Below are positions 44,271 through 53,751 of a DNA stretch of 64,000 bases, piece after piece. The stretch comes from Mucilaginibacter straminoryzae. GTDB lineage: Bacteria > Bacteroidota > Bacteroidia > Sphingobacteriales > Sphingobacteriaceae. The stretch is from positions 496,001 to 560,000 of the forward strand of contig NZ_JALJEJ010000003.1 of assembly GCF_022953055.1 (NCBI RefSeq), read 5' to 3'. Position 1 is the stretch's first letter. Every line of letters starts with the position of its first letter. Position numbers and translations under genes: made by a program. The notes beneath the pieces were generated by a model. The model was not told the DNA's origin. It searched no databases and saw only the letters and a program-made list of their open reading frames with translations.

Positions 44271-45872
44271 TTACTCTTTAATGCTGGTAGGTACAATGCC
44301 AGGCTTGTCTGTTGTGCTTGCAGGGAACTCGCCTTCTATTTCGTTGATAGAAGAAGTTTTGCTTAACTGCACGATTGACTGCGCACGTGCTTTAACCCAT
44401 CTGCCAAGGCGTACGTTGTAGATACCGCCCAGTTTATAATAAAATCCCTGGTCGGCAGGTGTTGTATAAGCCAGGCATAACGTGTTAGAACCCTGACGAT
44501 AATATGGTTGCGGTTGAAGGGTAATAGGATTGATAATATCGTACAAATCCGTATTGGTAATCTTATAGCCCTGCGGGTTTGCACCGCCAGAGAAAAGCGA
44601 ACCGCCAGAACCTACGAACATTACATCTATCGGTTCGCTGTCTTTGGTTACTGCTGTACCGTTGAACACTGCCATACCGAAGGCATTTCCGCTGTTGGCA
44701 AAAAAGCCGGTGTTCCTTGCGCCGAAACCGTCGCCATCTTGTGTGGTATAGTTAAACGCCCTGATCCAGTTGGCGCTTGCAATACTGGTAGAACCGGAGC
44801 CATTGATTGTTTTTCCGGCACCACCTACGTAGAAGAAGGTACCTTTTTTGGCCGTGCCCGTAGTCAGGTTGAATTTAAACGTCCTGAACATGGTGGCAAC
44901 GTTAGAACCAGAAGCAACAGAACCGCCACCGGTAGCCCAACCGTTAGCCGGGAAACCCGTAGGGGTAGATGCGCCAGCGTTATTGGTCACCACAACCGAG
45001 TATGGCGTTTTAGAAAAGTCGATATCGCGGGTAGCCAGTAATTGAATGTATTCGTAGTTGCCATCTGTACCAGAAACGTCATTAATAAAACCACTTATCA
45101 CGATTGGTGTCACGGAAATCGTAGAGCTAAGCACCTGCACGTCATCTGCTTTACGCAGGCGAACCTGGGGTATCAGTTTGCCATCGGCGGCCTGGGTATT
45201 CAGCACCACCCCATAAAAATTTGCGCTTACCGGCAACGCTTTATTGGCAAACGTTGCGTTAGCTTCTGTATGCAGGGTAATGTTGTCGAAACCATCATTC
45301 AAGGCCTTATCGCCAGCATAGGTATCCGTAGGGGCAGGTATCGGGTCGAAGCCGCCTTTTACAATAGCAACCAGCGTGCTTTCATAATCAGAAGGCTTTG
45401 CTAAGATCGAACTACTTGGAACACGGTTAGCAGCAATGGGGTTGTTACTTGATATTTTGGTAACAGAGCTTGCCGATACATTTTTGATTTGCAGCATGCC
45501 ATTATCGCGGGTAAGTACACCGCCAGCGATGGTAACAGTTACCGAATCGCCAGAGTTATAATTAGCCGCATCCGCACCGATAGGGATAGCGATACCACGC
45601 AGCTGCGATAGACGGCGTTTATCCTGGATCATCAGCAAGCCGCTTGGCAGGTTTTGCCCCGAATAATCTGAAACTACTATCCCTGTTATTTTATCAGAGC
45701 CGTACATTTTTTCTACCGTTAATTGTACATCGCCGCCTTTGTAAAGTTCGCGCAGATCATAGATTGGGATGTATGGGCTAATCTTGCCGCCCGGGTAATT
45801 ATTGCCCTTTTTACAACCCGCCCAAATAAAGACCGATATTAATAAAAAGAGGTAAAAGATTGTCTTTTTCAT
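44271..45872 (-). CDS. DUF5689 domain surface lipoprotein
   Basis: A 533-residue lipoprotein with lipobox FIWAGC (Cys20). The first half is DUF5689 (about 40-260: IYDLRELYKGGDVQLT, IVVSDYSGQNLPSGLLMIQD, VRLRKADDVQVL). The second half (270-510) resembles a beta-sandwich of the lamin-tail kind (NYEYIQLLATRDIDFSKTPYSVVVT). DUF5689 proteins frequently accompany SusC/D pairs and lie on the cell surface. It is 36 nt behind susD and in the same operon. Confidence 0.8.
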   Translation of the reverse strand: MKKTIFYLFLLISVFIWAGCKKGNNYPGGKISPYIPIYDLRELYKGGDVQLTVEKMYGSDKITGIVVSDYSGQNLPSGLLMIQDKRRLSQLRGIAIPIGADAANYNSGDSVTVTIAGGVLTRDNGMLQIKNVSASSVTKISSNNPIAANRVPSSSILAKPSDYESTLVAIVKGGFDPIPAPTDTYAGDKALNDGFDNITLHTEANATFANKALPVSANFYGVVLNTQAADGKLIPQVRLRKADDVQVLSSTISVTPIVISGFINDVSGTDGNYEYIQLLATRDIDFSKTPYSVVVTNNAGASTPTGFPANGWATGGGSVASGSNVATMFRTFKFNLTTGTAKKGTFFYVGGAGKTINGSGSTSIASANWIRAFNYTTQDGDGFGARNTGFFANSGNAFGMAVFNGTAVTKDSEPIDVMFVGSGGSLFSGGANPQGYKITNTDLYDIINPITLQPQPYYRQGSNTLCLAYTTPADQGFYYKLGGIYNVRLGRWVKARAQSIVQLSKTSSINEIEGEFPASTTDKPGIVPTSIKE

Positions 45873-45908
45873 TTTGTTAAATAATTGCTATTTAAAAAAG
45901 TACTGTCG

Positions 45909-47468
45909 TTATTTTCGCTGCCACCAAACCTGGGTAGAAATCGCATCAGGCCCTTGTGCGGCAACTGCTAATTTGTAATTAGTCGGGTTGGCAGATTGTA
46001 CATATACCGGGTAAACCATACGTGCAGGCATCACTCCTCCGTTCCGCAAACCAGAACCTTTAGGCAGAACAGGGTGACCGGTACGGCGGTATTCAAACCA
46101 CTGTTGAAGATCTACCAGGAACAAGGCATAATATTTCTGCAGGTGGATTTTCTCCATCTTATCTTCAAGTGGGTCTGCATCGTTCCAGAACAGATCCGCA
46201 TCTGACAAATACTTCCTGAATTCTGGCGTACTGGTAGTAGGTGAGCTAATGGTACCTGTTGAGGTTTGGTTAGGCCAGGTAGGCAGCCAGTATTTTAAGC
46301 CTGCCAGAATGCCGTTTTCCCAATAGTTTTGGGCAGTACCGGTAGCGATATAGCCTTTTGCCGATGCTTCTGCCAGTATGAATTGTAATTCGGCATAATT
46401 CATCAGGATGCCGGTCATTGGGTCTGTCTGCAAGCTTACTGCCGAAGTATTTGAATAGAAATAAGACTGCTTTGTTGAACCGCCGCCTGGTGAATAACCA
46501 CTCGGCACACCGGCAAAGCCGCCCGGACCTTGCGCAATCCCCCACCTGTTGAAACCGCTGGTTCCGTATTGGGTGATATTGATGCGTGGATCATTCCAGT
46601 CAACCAGGTGACCGATAAAGAAACTACCGATAGCTGGTTGGCGCCAATCCTGCTCGCGGATGGTTTGGTAAGGAGAAGTATATACGCCCCCCGTCCATTT
46701 CAGGATGGCAGCATCATCATTGCTGGCCATTACCGGGTACGTAGACGGGCTGGTATCAACCATTTGTTTGATCTTGGACTGAACGTCAGACGCAACTTCA
46801 GCTTTATCCGCTAATTTAATCAGCAAACGCAGATACAACGAGTTACCGAATTTTCTCCAGCGGCTTACGTTACCGTTAAACACCGGGTCGCTGTTTGGCG
46901 TAATGGCCGTATTAGCGCTAAGCAAAGTATTAGCTGCTTCCAATTGCTGGAATATGCCCAAATAAATATCCTTTTGCTTGTCAAACTTCGGTTCATAGAT
47001 CGCGCTATCCCTTCCCAGATTCGATTCAGAATAAGGAACATCACCGTAGGTATCTGTCAATAAAGAATAGATCCAGGCCTGGCAGATCAACGAAATCCCC
47101 TGGTACGATTTATTCTGTGTCAGCGGGTCGCTGGCCTTTTTATAAATATCCTTAAAGTTGGTCAGCTGCAGGTACCATGCATTCCATAAACCGTCTGAAA
47201 CGGTATTACGGTATTCGTAACGAAAAATAGCGCCTTCGTCGTCCGTCTGGCTTACCGTTACCTGCATTAACTCGTTATCGAAACTTCTGTTACGCGACAT
47301 ATTCGCACTAAGCGTTGCCACCAACGCCGGTGCAAGCAGTTGCTGCGGCAAGGCGTTCGGCGTATTAACAGGGTCTGTATTAATATTCTGGAAATCTTTA
47401 GTACAGGCTTGCAGCACCATGGCTAACAACATCACTGCACCTATTACACGATATCTTGTACTTTTCAT
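45909..47468 (-). CDS. SusD/RagB-type outer-membrane lipoprotein
   Basis: A 519-residue lipoprotein of the SusD-like group 2. Lipobox VLQAC with Cys22, then FQNINTDPVNTPNALPQQLLAPAL, a helical TPR-like core, and the end LWEYRRTGHPVLP-like QQWFEYRRTGHPVLPKGSG. SusD lids sit on SusC barrels and bind the ligand. The gene is 12 nt behind susC. The ligand cannot be read from the sequence, but the phosphoesterase in the same operon suggests a phosphate ester. Confidence 0.9.
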   Translation of the reverse strand: MKSTRYRVIGAVMLLAMVLQACTKDFQNINTDPVNTPNALPQQLLAPALVATLSANMSRNRSFDNELMQVTVSQTDDEGAIFRYEYRNTVSDGLWNAWYLQLTNFKDIYKKASDPLTQNKSYQGISLICQAWIYSLLTDTYGDVPYSESNLGRDSAIYEPKFDKQKDIYLGIFQQLEAANTLLSANTAITPNSDPVFNGNVSRWRKFGNSLYLRLLIKLADKAEVASDVQSKIKQMVDTSPSTYPVMASNDDAAILKWTGGVYTSPYQTIREQDWRQPAIGSFFIGHLVDWNDPRINITQYGTSGFNRWGIAQGPGGFAGVPSGYSPGGGSTKQSYFYSNTSAVSLQTDPMTGILMNYAELQFILAEASAKGYIATGTAQNYWENGILAGLKYWLPTWPNQTSTGTISSPTTSTPEFRKYLSDADLFWNDADPLEDKMEKIHLQKYYALFLVDLQQWFEYRRTGHPVLPKGSGLRNGGVMPARMVYPVYVQSANPTNYKLAVAAQGPDAISTQVWWQRK

Positions 47469-47480
47469 TTGTGCTAATTC

Positions 47481-50400
47481 TTAAAATTGAACAACCAGGT
47501 TTAGGCCCATTGTGCGGGTTGAGGGGAACTGACCAACTTCGAAACCGGTTACGATGTCGCTACCGGCAAGGGTACCAAACTCGGGGTCGAACATCGGCCA
47601 CGGCGACCAGATAAACAGATCGCGACCGTAAACGCCGATGGATGCGCGTTGCAGACCTAATCTGCGGGTGAGTTTCGCCGGAAGTGTATAATCGAACCTT
47701 GCCTCACGGAATTTGATATAGTCTGTACTGAAGGTACTTCCCTCGGCGTTATCCGTACCCATTTGAGAGCGGTAATAAGAGTCCACGTCAAATGTCAGCA
47801 CATCGTTTTGGCGATAGCTACCGTCGGGGTTCTGAACCACACCATTACCGATAATACCATTATAGCGGCCCGGAAGCGTAACTTTCAGTTTACCTTGCTC
47901 CACCATTTTGTAGTTCATCAGCGAGTGGGCTACTGCACCAAACTGCGCATCAAACAATACACTTAAACTAAATTGTTTATACCTAAAGTTACTTCCGGCG
48001 CTTGCACGGTATTTAGGCGTGGTATTACCCAGGTAAATAACGTCTGGCGTAATTTTAGCGAAGCCTGTTTTTTCATCATAAACCACTTGCCCGTCTGGTG
48101 AACGTACATAGCCGCGGCCATACAAGTCGCCCATGCTGCCGCCTACTTTAGCAACAATCTGTCCACCACCAACAGGACCCGTTCTGATCACAACAGAACT
48201 GTCACCAAGTTCGGCAATACGGTTACGGTTAGCAGAGAAGGTGAAGTTCATGCCCCACTTAAATGATTTCTTTTGTAGCGGGATAGCATTTACTGCAAGT
48301 TCAATGCCTTTATTGTTAACCCGGCCAATGTTGGTTAACACCTGGCTGTAACCCGATGAGCGGTCTACAATCCGCGACAGGATCTGGTTACGGGTATTGC
48401 CGGAGTAAAGTGTAAGATCGAACCCTAAACGGCTGTTAAACAAACGAATGTCTGAACCTACCTCGTAAGCAGTTGTCTTTAACGGTTTCAAGTTAGGGTT
48501 AGGTAGTAATGTAGGGTTTTGCAACGAACCTCCCGGATATAAACCTCCGCCGGCAATACTGTAGTTATAAGAAGTAATGTAAGGCGTAGTTCCACCGCTA
48601 CCCACTTGCGACGCAGATACCCTGAATTTGGCATAACTGATCTGTTTCGGCAGTTTAGCTACTTCAGACAGCACGAAGCTGGCGTTTGCTGAAGGATAGA
48701 AAAAGCCAGAGTTTGTGGTACGGAATGGCGTTGCCAGTACGCTGGTATAGTCGGTACGGCCGGTTAATTCTAAATAAAGAAAATCTTTGTAAGAGGAATT
48801 GATCAAACCATACATACTGTTGATCTTGTAGCTGCTCTTATCTGGTATGGTTACCAGCGGTCCGGCTGCGTTCGACACCGAGTATAAGCCCGGATACGTT
48901 AGCGAGTCGGCACGGATCTCGTCTTTATTGTACTTATTTTTAAGAACGCTACCACCTGCGGTTGCAGTAAAAGTAAGATCCTTATTGAACTTGGTGTTAT
49001 AGCGTATCAGGAAATCCGTACTGGCTTCCTGGCTGTAAATGTTCTGCGTACGGTAAGAACCTTTTACAAATTTAGAACCGGCATCATACGGGCGATCCTG
49101 CTCGCGCTGCTCGTAACTCATGTCCAGCGAGGTACGTACCTGCAAGCTAAGGGCTTTGGTAATGCTATAGGTAGCCTGTATATTACCGGTTAGCTGATTA
49201 CGGTTCATTTTGTTGATGAACTCGTAAGCAATGGCATAAGGATTTTCCGGAAATGAACTGAAAGGATATTGAATGGCACGTCCTTCCTGACCTAACTTCC
49301 AATAATTTTTCAGCCAATCCGGGTCGGCATTAGGTTGCCAGAAAATAAACCAGTACATTAAAGATTGGTTACCGTAACCAGCCCCCGGAAGGTTATCACT
49401 GAATTTATTAGTATAAGTAATTTTAGAGGTAATGGTTAACTTATCATTCAGTTTAGAGTTAACCGACATCGCGACAGAGTTACGGCCAATACCCGTATTA
49501 GGTACTATCCAGGTATTCTTTAGGTTGGTGAATGAAAACCTTGCCGTTGTTTTATCGGTACCGCCGTCAACACTTACGGTGTTAAGCAACGTTTTGCCTT
49601 TATCAAAAAAGTTATGGATCTTATTAGGATAAGGCACCCATGGCGTACGGGTGGCACCCTGCTTTTGCGTAACGGGGTCATACTGGTAAAACATTTGCCC
49701 GTCAAACTTAGGGCCGTAAGCAGAACTGGTACCACTGGTGCTGGCACCATCTGCACTTGCGCCATAAGAATAGTAATTAGAACCACCTGTACCCTGGCCG
49801 TATTCGTATTGAAGATCTGGCCAGCGGTTAACACTTTCTATAGACGCGTTAGAGCTGAAGGTTACCCCAAACCCTTTGCGGTTAGCCGTTCCGGATTTTG
49901 TGGTGATGATTACCGCGCCGTTAGCACCACGCTGGCCATATAGCGCCGATGCACCCGGGCCTTTCAGTACGGTGATACTTTCGATATCGTTCGGGTTAAT
50001 ATCGTTGATACTGCTACCATAGTCGGCAGGCATATTGTCACTGCTGGTACCGTAAGCGCTTTCACCCGGATTACCGGTGCGGCGGCCGCTGCTGTTATTG
50101 ATCACTACCCCATCTACCACAATCAACGCCTCGTTATTACCGGTAAGGTTATTTTCGCCACGAAGGATAATTTTATTAGAACCGCCGGGGCCGCTGTTAG
50201 AACGCACCATGCTTAAACCGGCCACCCTGCCCTCCAGCGCTTCCGTCCAGTTGTTTGGCATCGTTTCGGCAATCTGCTGGCCGGTTACATTGCTGGTAGC
50301 ATAACCAAGCGCTTTTGTTTCGCGCTTGATACCGAGCGCAGTAACCTCCACTTCTTTCAGGGCAGAATTTGAAACTTCCAAAGCGATGCTCACACCATTG

Positions 50401-50924
50401 GTAGCCGAATTGAAAGCCTGACTTTTGGTAATAAAGCCCACCATGGAAAAGTTAAGCTTATCACCGCGGGCTATCCTTACAGAAAACTTTCCATTAACAT
50501 CAGAAGTTCCCAGAAAGGTACGGCTGCTATTGGTAAGGGTTACACCTGCAAGGGGTAGTTTATCATCGGCTGAAGTAATTAAACCGCTTACCGCAATCAT
50601 TTGCAAGCGTTTTAGCACTACGTTACCTGCCATATTTTTGACGCCGATACCCTCCTGCTGTTCTAAAGCTACGGCAAGCTTATCAAACGAAAGGGTTTCT
50701 GAAGGCAGGTTGACAACAGAGAGCATGTTTACATCTGTGTCAAAAGACACCTTGTACCCTTTTTTCCGCAGGCCGTCCACTACGGTTTGCAGTGTGAGCC
50801 GCTTTTGCGGGAAGGTAATAGGGCTATCGCTTTTTACCTGTGCCCTTAAAGTAAGGGCGCCGCAAAGCAGCAATAGCAGTAAGTAAATTTGTTTTCGATA
50901 AAGTAATAATTTGAGTTGTTTCAT
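47481..50924 (-). CDS. SusC/RagA TonB-dependent receptor with STN domain
   Basis: A 1147-residue outer-membrane transporter. Signal peptide (1-28), a secretin/TonB short N-terminal (STN) domain at about 35-105, a CarboxypepD_reg domain (112-195, ITSADDKLPLAGVTLTN), the plug (200-340, LKGPGASALYGQRGANGAVIITT), then the barrel ending FNLVVQF-like MGLNLVVQF. The STN domain is the signal arm that contacts the FecR anti-sigma factor encoded directly before it (8 nt). It imports its ligand with TonB energy. SusD follows after 12 nt. Confidence 0.93.
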   Translation of the reverse strand: MKQLKLLLYRKQIYLLLLLLCGALTLRAQVKSDSPITFPQKRLTLQTVVDGLRKKGYKVSFDTDVNMLSVVNLPSETLSFDKLAVALEQQEGIGVKNMAGNVVLKRLQMIAVSGLITSADDKLPLAGVTLTNSSRTFLGTSDVNGKFSVRIARGDKLNFSMVGFITKSQAFNSATNGVSIALEVSNSALKEVEVTALGIKRETKALGYATSNVTGQQIAETMPNNWTEALEGRVAGLSMVRSNSGPGGSNKIILRGENNLTGNNEALIVVDGVVINNSSGRRTGNPGESAYGTSSDNMPADYGSSINDINPNDIESITVLKGPGASALYGQRGANGAVIITTKSGTANRKGFGVTFSSNASIESVNRWPDLQYEYGQGTGGSNYYSYGASADGASTSGTSSAYGPKFDGQMFYQYDPVTQKQGATRTPWVPYPNKIHNFFDKGKTLLNTVSVDGGTDKTTARFSFTNLKNTWIVPNTGIGRNSVAMSVNSKLNDKLTITSKITYTNKFSDNLPGAGYGNQSLMYWFIFWQPNADPDWLKNYWKLGQEGRAIQYPFSSFPENPYAIAYEFINKMNRNQLTGNIQATYSITKALSLQVRTSLDMSYEQREQDRPYDAGSKFVKGSYRTQNIYSQEASTDFLIRYNTKFNKDLTFTATAGGSVLKNKYNKDEIRADSLTYPGLYSVSNAAGPLVTIPDKSSYKINSMYGLINSSYKDFLYLELTGRTDYTSVLATPFRTTNSGFFYPSANASFVLSEVAKLPKQISYAKFRVSASQVGSGGTTPYITSYNYSIAGGGLYPGGSLQNPTLLPNPNLKPLKTTAYEVGSDIRLFNSRLGFDLTLYSGNTRNQILSRIVDRSSGYSQVLTNIGRVNNKGIELAVNAIPLQKKSFKWGMNFTFSANRNRIAELGDSSVVIRTGPVGGGQIVAKVGGSMGDLYGRGYVRSPDGQVVYDEKTGFAKITPDVIYLGNTTPKYRASAGSNFRYKQFSLSVLFDAQFGAVAHSLMNYKMVEQGKLKVTLPGRYNGIIGNGVVQNPDGSYRQNDVLTFDVDSYYRSQMGTDNAEGSTFSTDYIKFREARFDYTLPAKLTRRLGLQRASIGVYGRDLFIWSPWPMFDPEFGTLAGSDIVTGFEVGQFPSTRTMGLNLVVQF

Positions 50925-50932
50925 TGCGAATA

Positions 50933-51901
50933 TCAGAATAGAAGAATAGTGTGTTGGTCTTTATATTTGTAGTGTATTCCGGTGGCGTACTGTAAGCCTT
51001 TGAGCAGATTTTCAAGGCCGGTATCTTTCATTTCGCCGCTGAAGCGATGGTATTTTTGAACCGAAAGGGCAGCTTCTACTTTAACATTATACCACCGTTC
51101 TATTTTGGTGGCAATGGCATCTATGCTATCGTTATCAAATACCAGGGTTTGCAACGGCAGGCCTGCCGCCTCGCGGGGTGAAACAGACCTGACCATCGCG
51201 CTGCCGATATCTGACCATACCAGTTGCTGACCGGCTTTCAGGTATTCTGTTTTGTTGCCTCGGCTTACCCCTACCAAACCGGTAGCTACCTTTACTTCTG
51301 TGCTATGGTTAGCGCGCGAGTAAACGTTAAATGAAGTACCTAAAACGGTAACAGTATGGTGGTTAATGGTTCGAATAATGAAGGGGGCTTTTGTTTGGTG
51401 CTTTACATCAAAAAAAGCTTCGCCGTTAAGGGTCACCTCTCTTTTGCTTTGGCCAAAATCAGATTGGTATACCAGTTTTGAATTGAGCGCCATGTATACG
51501 TGCGTACCATCCGGCAGTATGACCAGTTCCTGGTTATTTCGGGTGGCTACCGTTTGGGCGGCTACCGTCTCTGCACCGGTACCCCTGTGTTGCAGGAACC
51601 ACAATGTACCCAGTGAAGAAATAAGGATTAAAGTTGCGGCAATGCCGATGAGCCAGTTAGGTCCATTAGATCCACGCTTTGGCGGGGTAACCGAAGGTGT
51701 AAAAATCCGGCCAAGCAACCGCAGCCATTCTTCATCGATATCTGTTTGATGCAGCGGCTTGTTCAGCTTTTTCTGACGCTCTTGCAGATAAACAACCACG
51801 TAATAGTGCTCGCGCTGTTCGTTAACCCAATTCTTTACCTGCTCCTGCTCTTCAGGGCTGCACGTCCCGTTGACGTAGTTGATTAGTAGCTCCCAGTTCA
51901 A
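50933..51901 (-). CDS. FecR-family anti-sigma factor
   Basis: A 322-residue membrane protein: N-terminal anti-sigma region (MNWELLINYVNGTCSPEEQEQVKNW), one membrane helix (about 84-106), the FecR domain (about 115-215, LPDGTHVYMALNSKLVYQSDF, GEAFFDV) and a DUF4974 end (240-322). It holds the ECF sigma factor until the STN domain of SusC signals ligand. The only suitable start is TTG at 51899-51901. No ATG is in frame upstream. The sigma gene lies 193 nt upstream on the same strand. Confidence 0.88.
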   Translation of the reverse strand: MNWELLINYVNGTCSPEEQEQVKNWVNEQREHYYVVVYLQERQKKLNKPLHQTDIDEEWLRLLGRIFTPSVTPPKRGSNGPNWLIGIAATLILISSLGTLWFLQHRGTGAETVAAQTVATRNNQELVILPDGTHVYMALNSKLVYQSDFGQSKREVTLNGEAFFDVKHQTKAPFIIRTINHHTVTVLGTSFNVYSRANHSTEVKVATGLVGVSRGNKTEYLKAGQQLVWSDIGSAMVRSVSPREAAGLPLQTLVFDNDSIDAIATKIERWYNVKVEAALSVQKYHRFSGEMKDTGLENLLKGLQYATGIHYKYKDQHTILLF

Positions 51902-52094
51902 TTGATCTTCTTTTCCATAAAGAGTATATGGAAGGCGGTTTCCACCAAAAGAAATCGTTAAAGGTTAGTTAAGATTTTGTTAAGAATCAGCAGTAATTAT
52001 TAAGGAAACTAATATCACCTGCCAGAAAAACTAAAGGACAGTCCGTAATAAAACCGGGAACGGGAAAACGCAGATAGAATTAATGGGACAGAGA

Positions 52095-52673
52095 TTATCC
52101 CAGCATCATAAAAACGTTGATCAGCATGAGGCCACCGGCAATGGTTGCCTTATCTAACCCGCTATGGCTGATGGTATGGCTCAACTGCTCAATGGCTTCG
52201 CGCATATTGTACTCTACTTTCTTTTCAGAAATTTCAAGTACTTCAGCAATTTCTGCATATTTCAGTCCCAGCAAACGCAGCTCGATCATCTCTTTACGCA
52301 AAGGCGGCAGTTTATTAACCAGCTCTTCAACGATCCGGATGGATTGCTTCGCTACAAATTTCTCGAACGGATTGAAAGTATCAGCCGGAATGTCAAAAGC
52401 ATCATCGGGTAGTTGGGTAAGTGTCTGGCGCGGACTGATGGCTTTCAATGCACCGTGCTTGGCTGCGCGAAACAAATAAGGCTTTAACTCGCGGATCTGC
52501 AATTGATCTTTTTGCAGCCAAAGGTTCAGGAAAAGGTCAGATAGTACGTCTTTAGCCAGGTCTTCATCTTTGGTAATGGCCGAAACGTATCGGTAAAGCG
52601 GCGTGTAGTTATCTTTGAATATGCCCTCAAAACTCTCCAGGCTCACTATTAAAGGCATATTTGCGGATTCCAT
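52095..52673 (-). CDS. ECF sigma factor, Bacteroidota FecI type
   Basis: A 192-residue sigma-70 family protein. Region 2 (about 10-80, FKDNYTPLYRYVSAITKDEDLAKDVLSDLFLNLW) binds the core and -10 element. Region 4 (about 125-180, LPPLRKEMIELRLLGLKYAEIAEVLEISEKKVEYNMREAIEQL) recognises -35. It ends in a hydrophobic tail (IAGGLMLINVFMMLG), which is unusual for a sigma factor and may be a weak membrane contact. It should drive the operon under FecR control. Upstream bases show no clear self-promoter. Confidence 0.9.
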   Translation of the reverse strand: MESANMPLIVSLESFEGIFKDNYTPLYRYVSAITKDEDLAKDVLSDLFLNLWLQKDQLQIRELKPYLFRAAKHGALKAISPRQTLTQLPDDAFDIPADTFNPFEKFVAKQSIRIVEELVNKLPPLRKEMIELRLLGLKYAEIAEVLEISEKKVEYNMREAIEQLSHTISHSGLDKATIAGGLMLINVFMMLG

Positions 52674-52868
52674 ATTACCTGCAAAATAACCCCGGCTATG
52701 TTTAGGAAATGATAGATAGGTGTTAATTTTGTATTAAGTAAAGAACTTGTTGCAAATGAAACTTTCAAAATAGCCAATAGAAACAAAAGTTATATCAATA
52801 AGAAGCAAACATTAGGCCCTATTATTAACAATATGGCAAAAAACACAAGTACCAAAGTGGGACGAAAA

Positions 52869-53747
52869 TCAGGGCTTTTTCTTCGGATCGATATACTGTT
52901 CATCCGTTGCAGATGCGGCGTTACGCATATCTACATTTTCTTCAAACTGCCACTTACCATTGCGCAGGCGGTAAGCATCATAAGTGAGGTCAGGCCCGTA
53001 GGTATCAGGTTGATCTTTTAAGCGCTTATCAGGCGGGGCAAGATGGTCGAACACGATTAAACGTGAAGTGGGATCATACTTCAGCAACATAGAAGCTTGC
53101 CTGGTATACTGAAAAACTACCCGGTTCTTGACTGGTCCTTTATCAATAAATACCGGCGCGCCGAATACCAACTTACCGCTATTGTCAGGAAACGATAAAA
53201 CCTCTATCACCTTTTTGGTAGATTTAGGCGTATAGCCCTTCCAGCCCAGCAATACATAATACGGATTGGTTTCGCCCACCGGGATCACCTGGTAATACTG
53301 CGCGCCATACCATTTCCCGTTGTCGGTAACGGTATCCTGCGGATTCTTCATAAAAGGAGAATAATCGCCCAAAGGATATAGCTTTAAGCCTCCTTTACCG
53401 GTATTCATCTGGATAGCGCCATAGAAGCGATAACTACCGTCATCATTCATCACATGCCAGGTAAAAATACGGAACCGTTGATCCGGTGAATTCACCGTGG
53501 TAATTGCCTTTACAGAATCGAATTGAAACTGATACGAACCCGGCAATTTCAACGTGCTGATTAACGTACGGATAAAGTTATAGTTCGCGTTTTTACGCTC
53601 CAGCTCTTCGGGGTGGTTCACCATTTTTAACCCCAGGTGCTTCAGGCTGTCGCGGTATACCGGGAACTGATCCTGCCTGCTTCCAGGCTGCGCGAACAGC
53701 CTAACAGACATCAGGCAAAAAACACAAACTATAACTGTTTTATTCAT
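52869..53747 (-). CDS. Exported conserved protein, unknown
   Basis: A 292-residue exported protein with signal peptide (1-19, ending RLFAQ). The remaining sequence is beta-rich and has no recognised domain. The stretches IFTWHVMNDDGSYRFYGAIQM and YVLLGWKGYTPKSTKKVIEVL recall a conserved Bacteroidota protein family that carries no name. It follows thiolase after 4 nt and may be cotranscribed with it. There is no obvious functional link. Confidence 0.68.
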   Translation of the reverse strand: MNKTVIVCVFCLMSVRLFAQPGSRQDQFPVYRDSLKHLGLKMVNHPEELERKNANYNFIRTLISTLKLPGSYQFQFDSVKAITTVNSPDQRFRIFTWHVMNDDGSYRFYGAIQMNTGKGGLKLYPLGDYSPFMKNPQDTVTDNGKWYGAQYYQVIPVGETNPYYVLLGWKGYTPKSTKKVIEVLSFPDNSGKLVFGAPVFIDKGPVKNRVVFQYTRQASMLLKYDPTSRLIVFDHLAPPDKRLKDQPDTYGPDLTYDAYRLRNGKWQFEENVDMRNAASATDEQYIDPKKKP

Positions 53748-53751
53748 AAAG

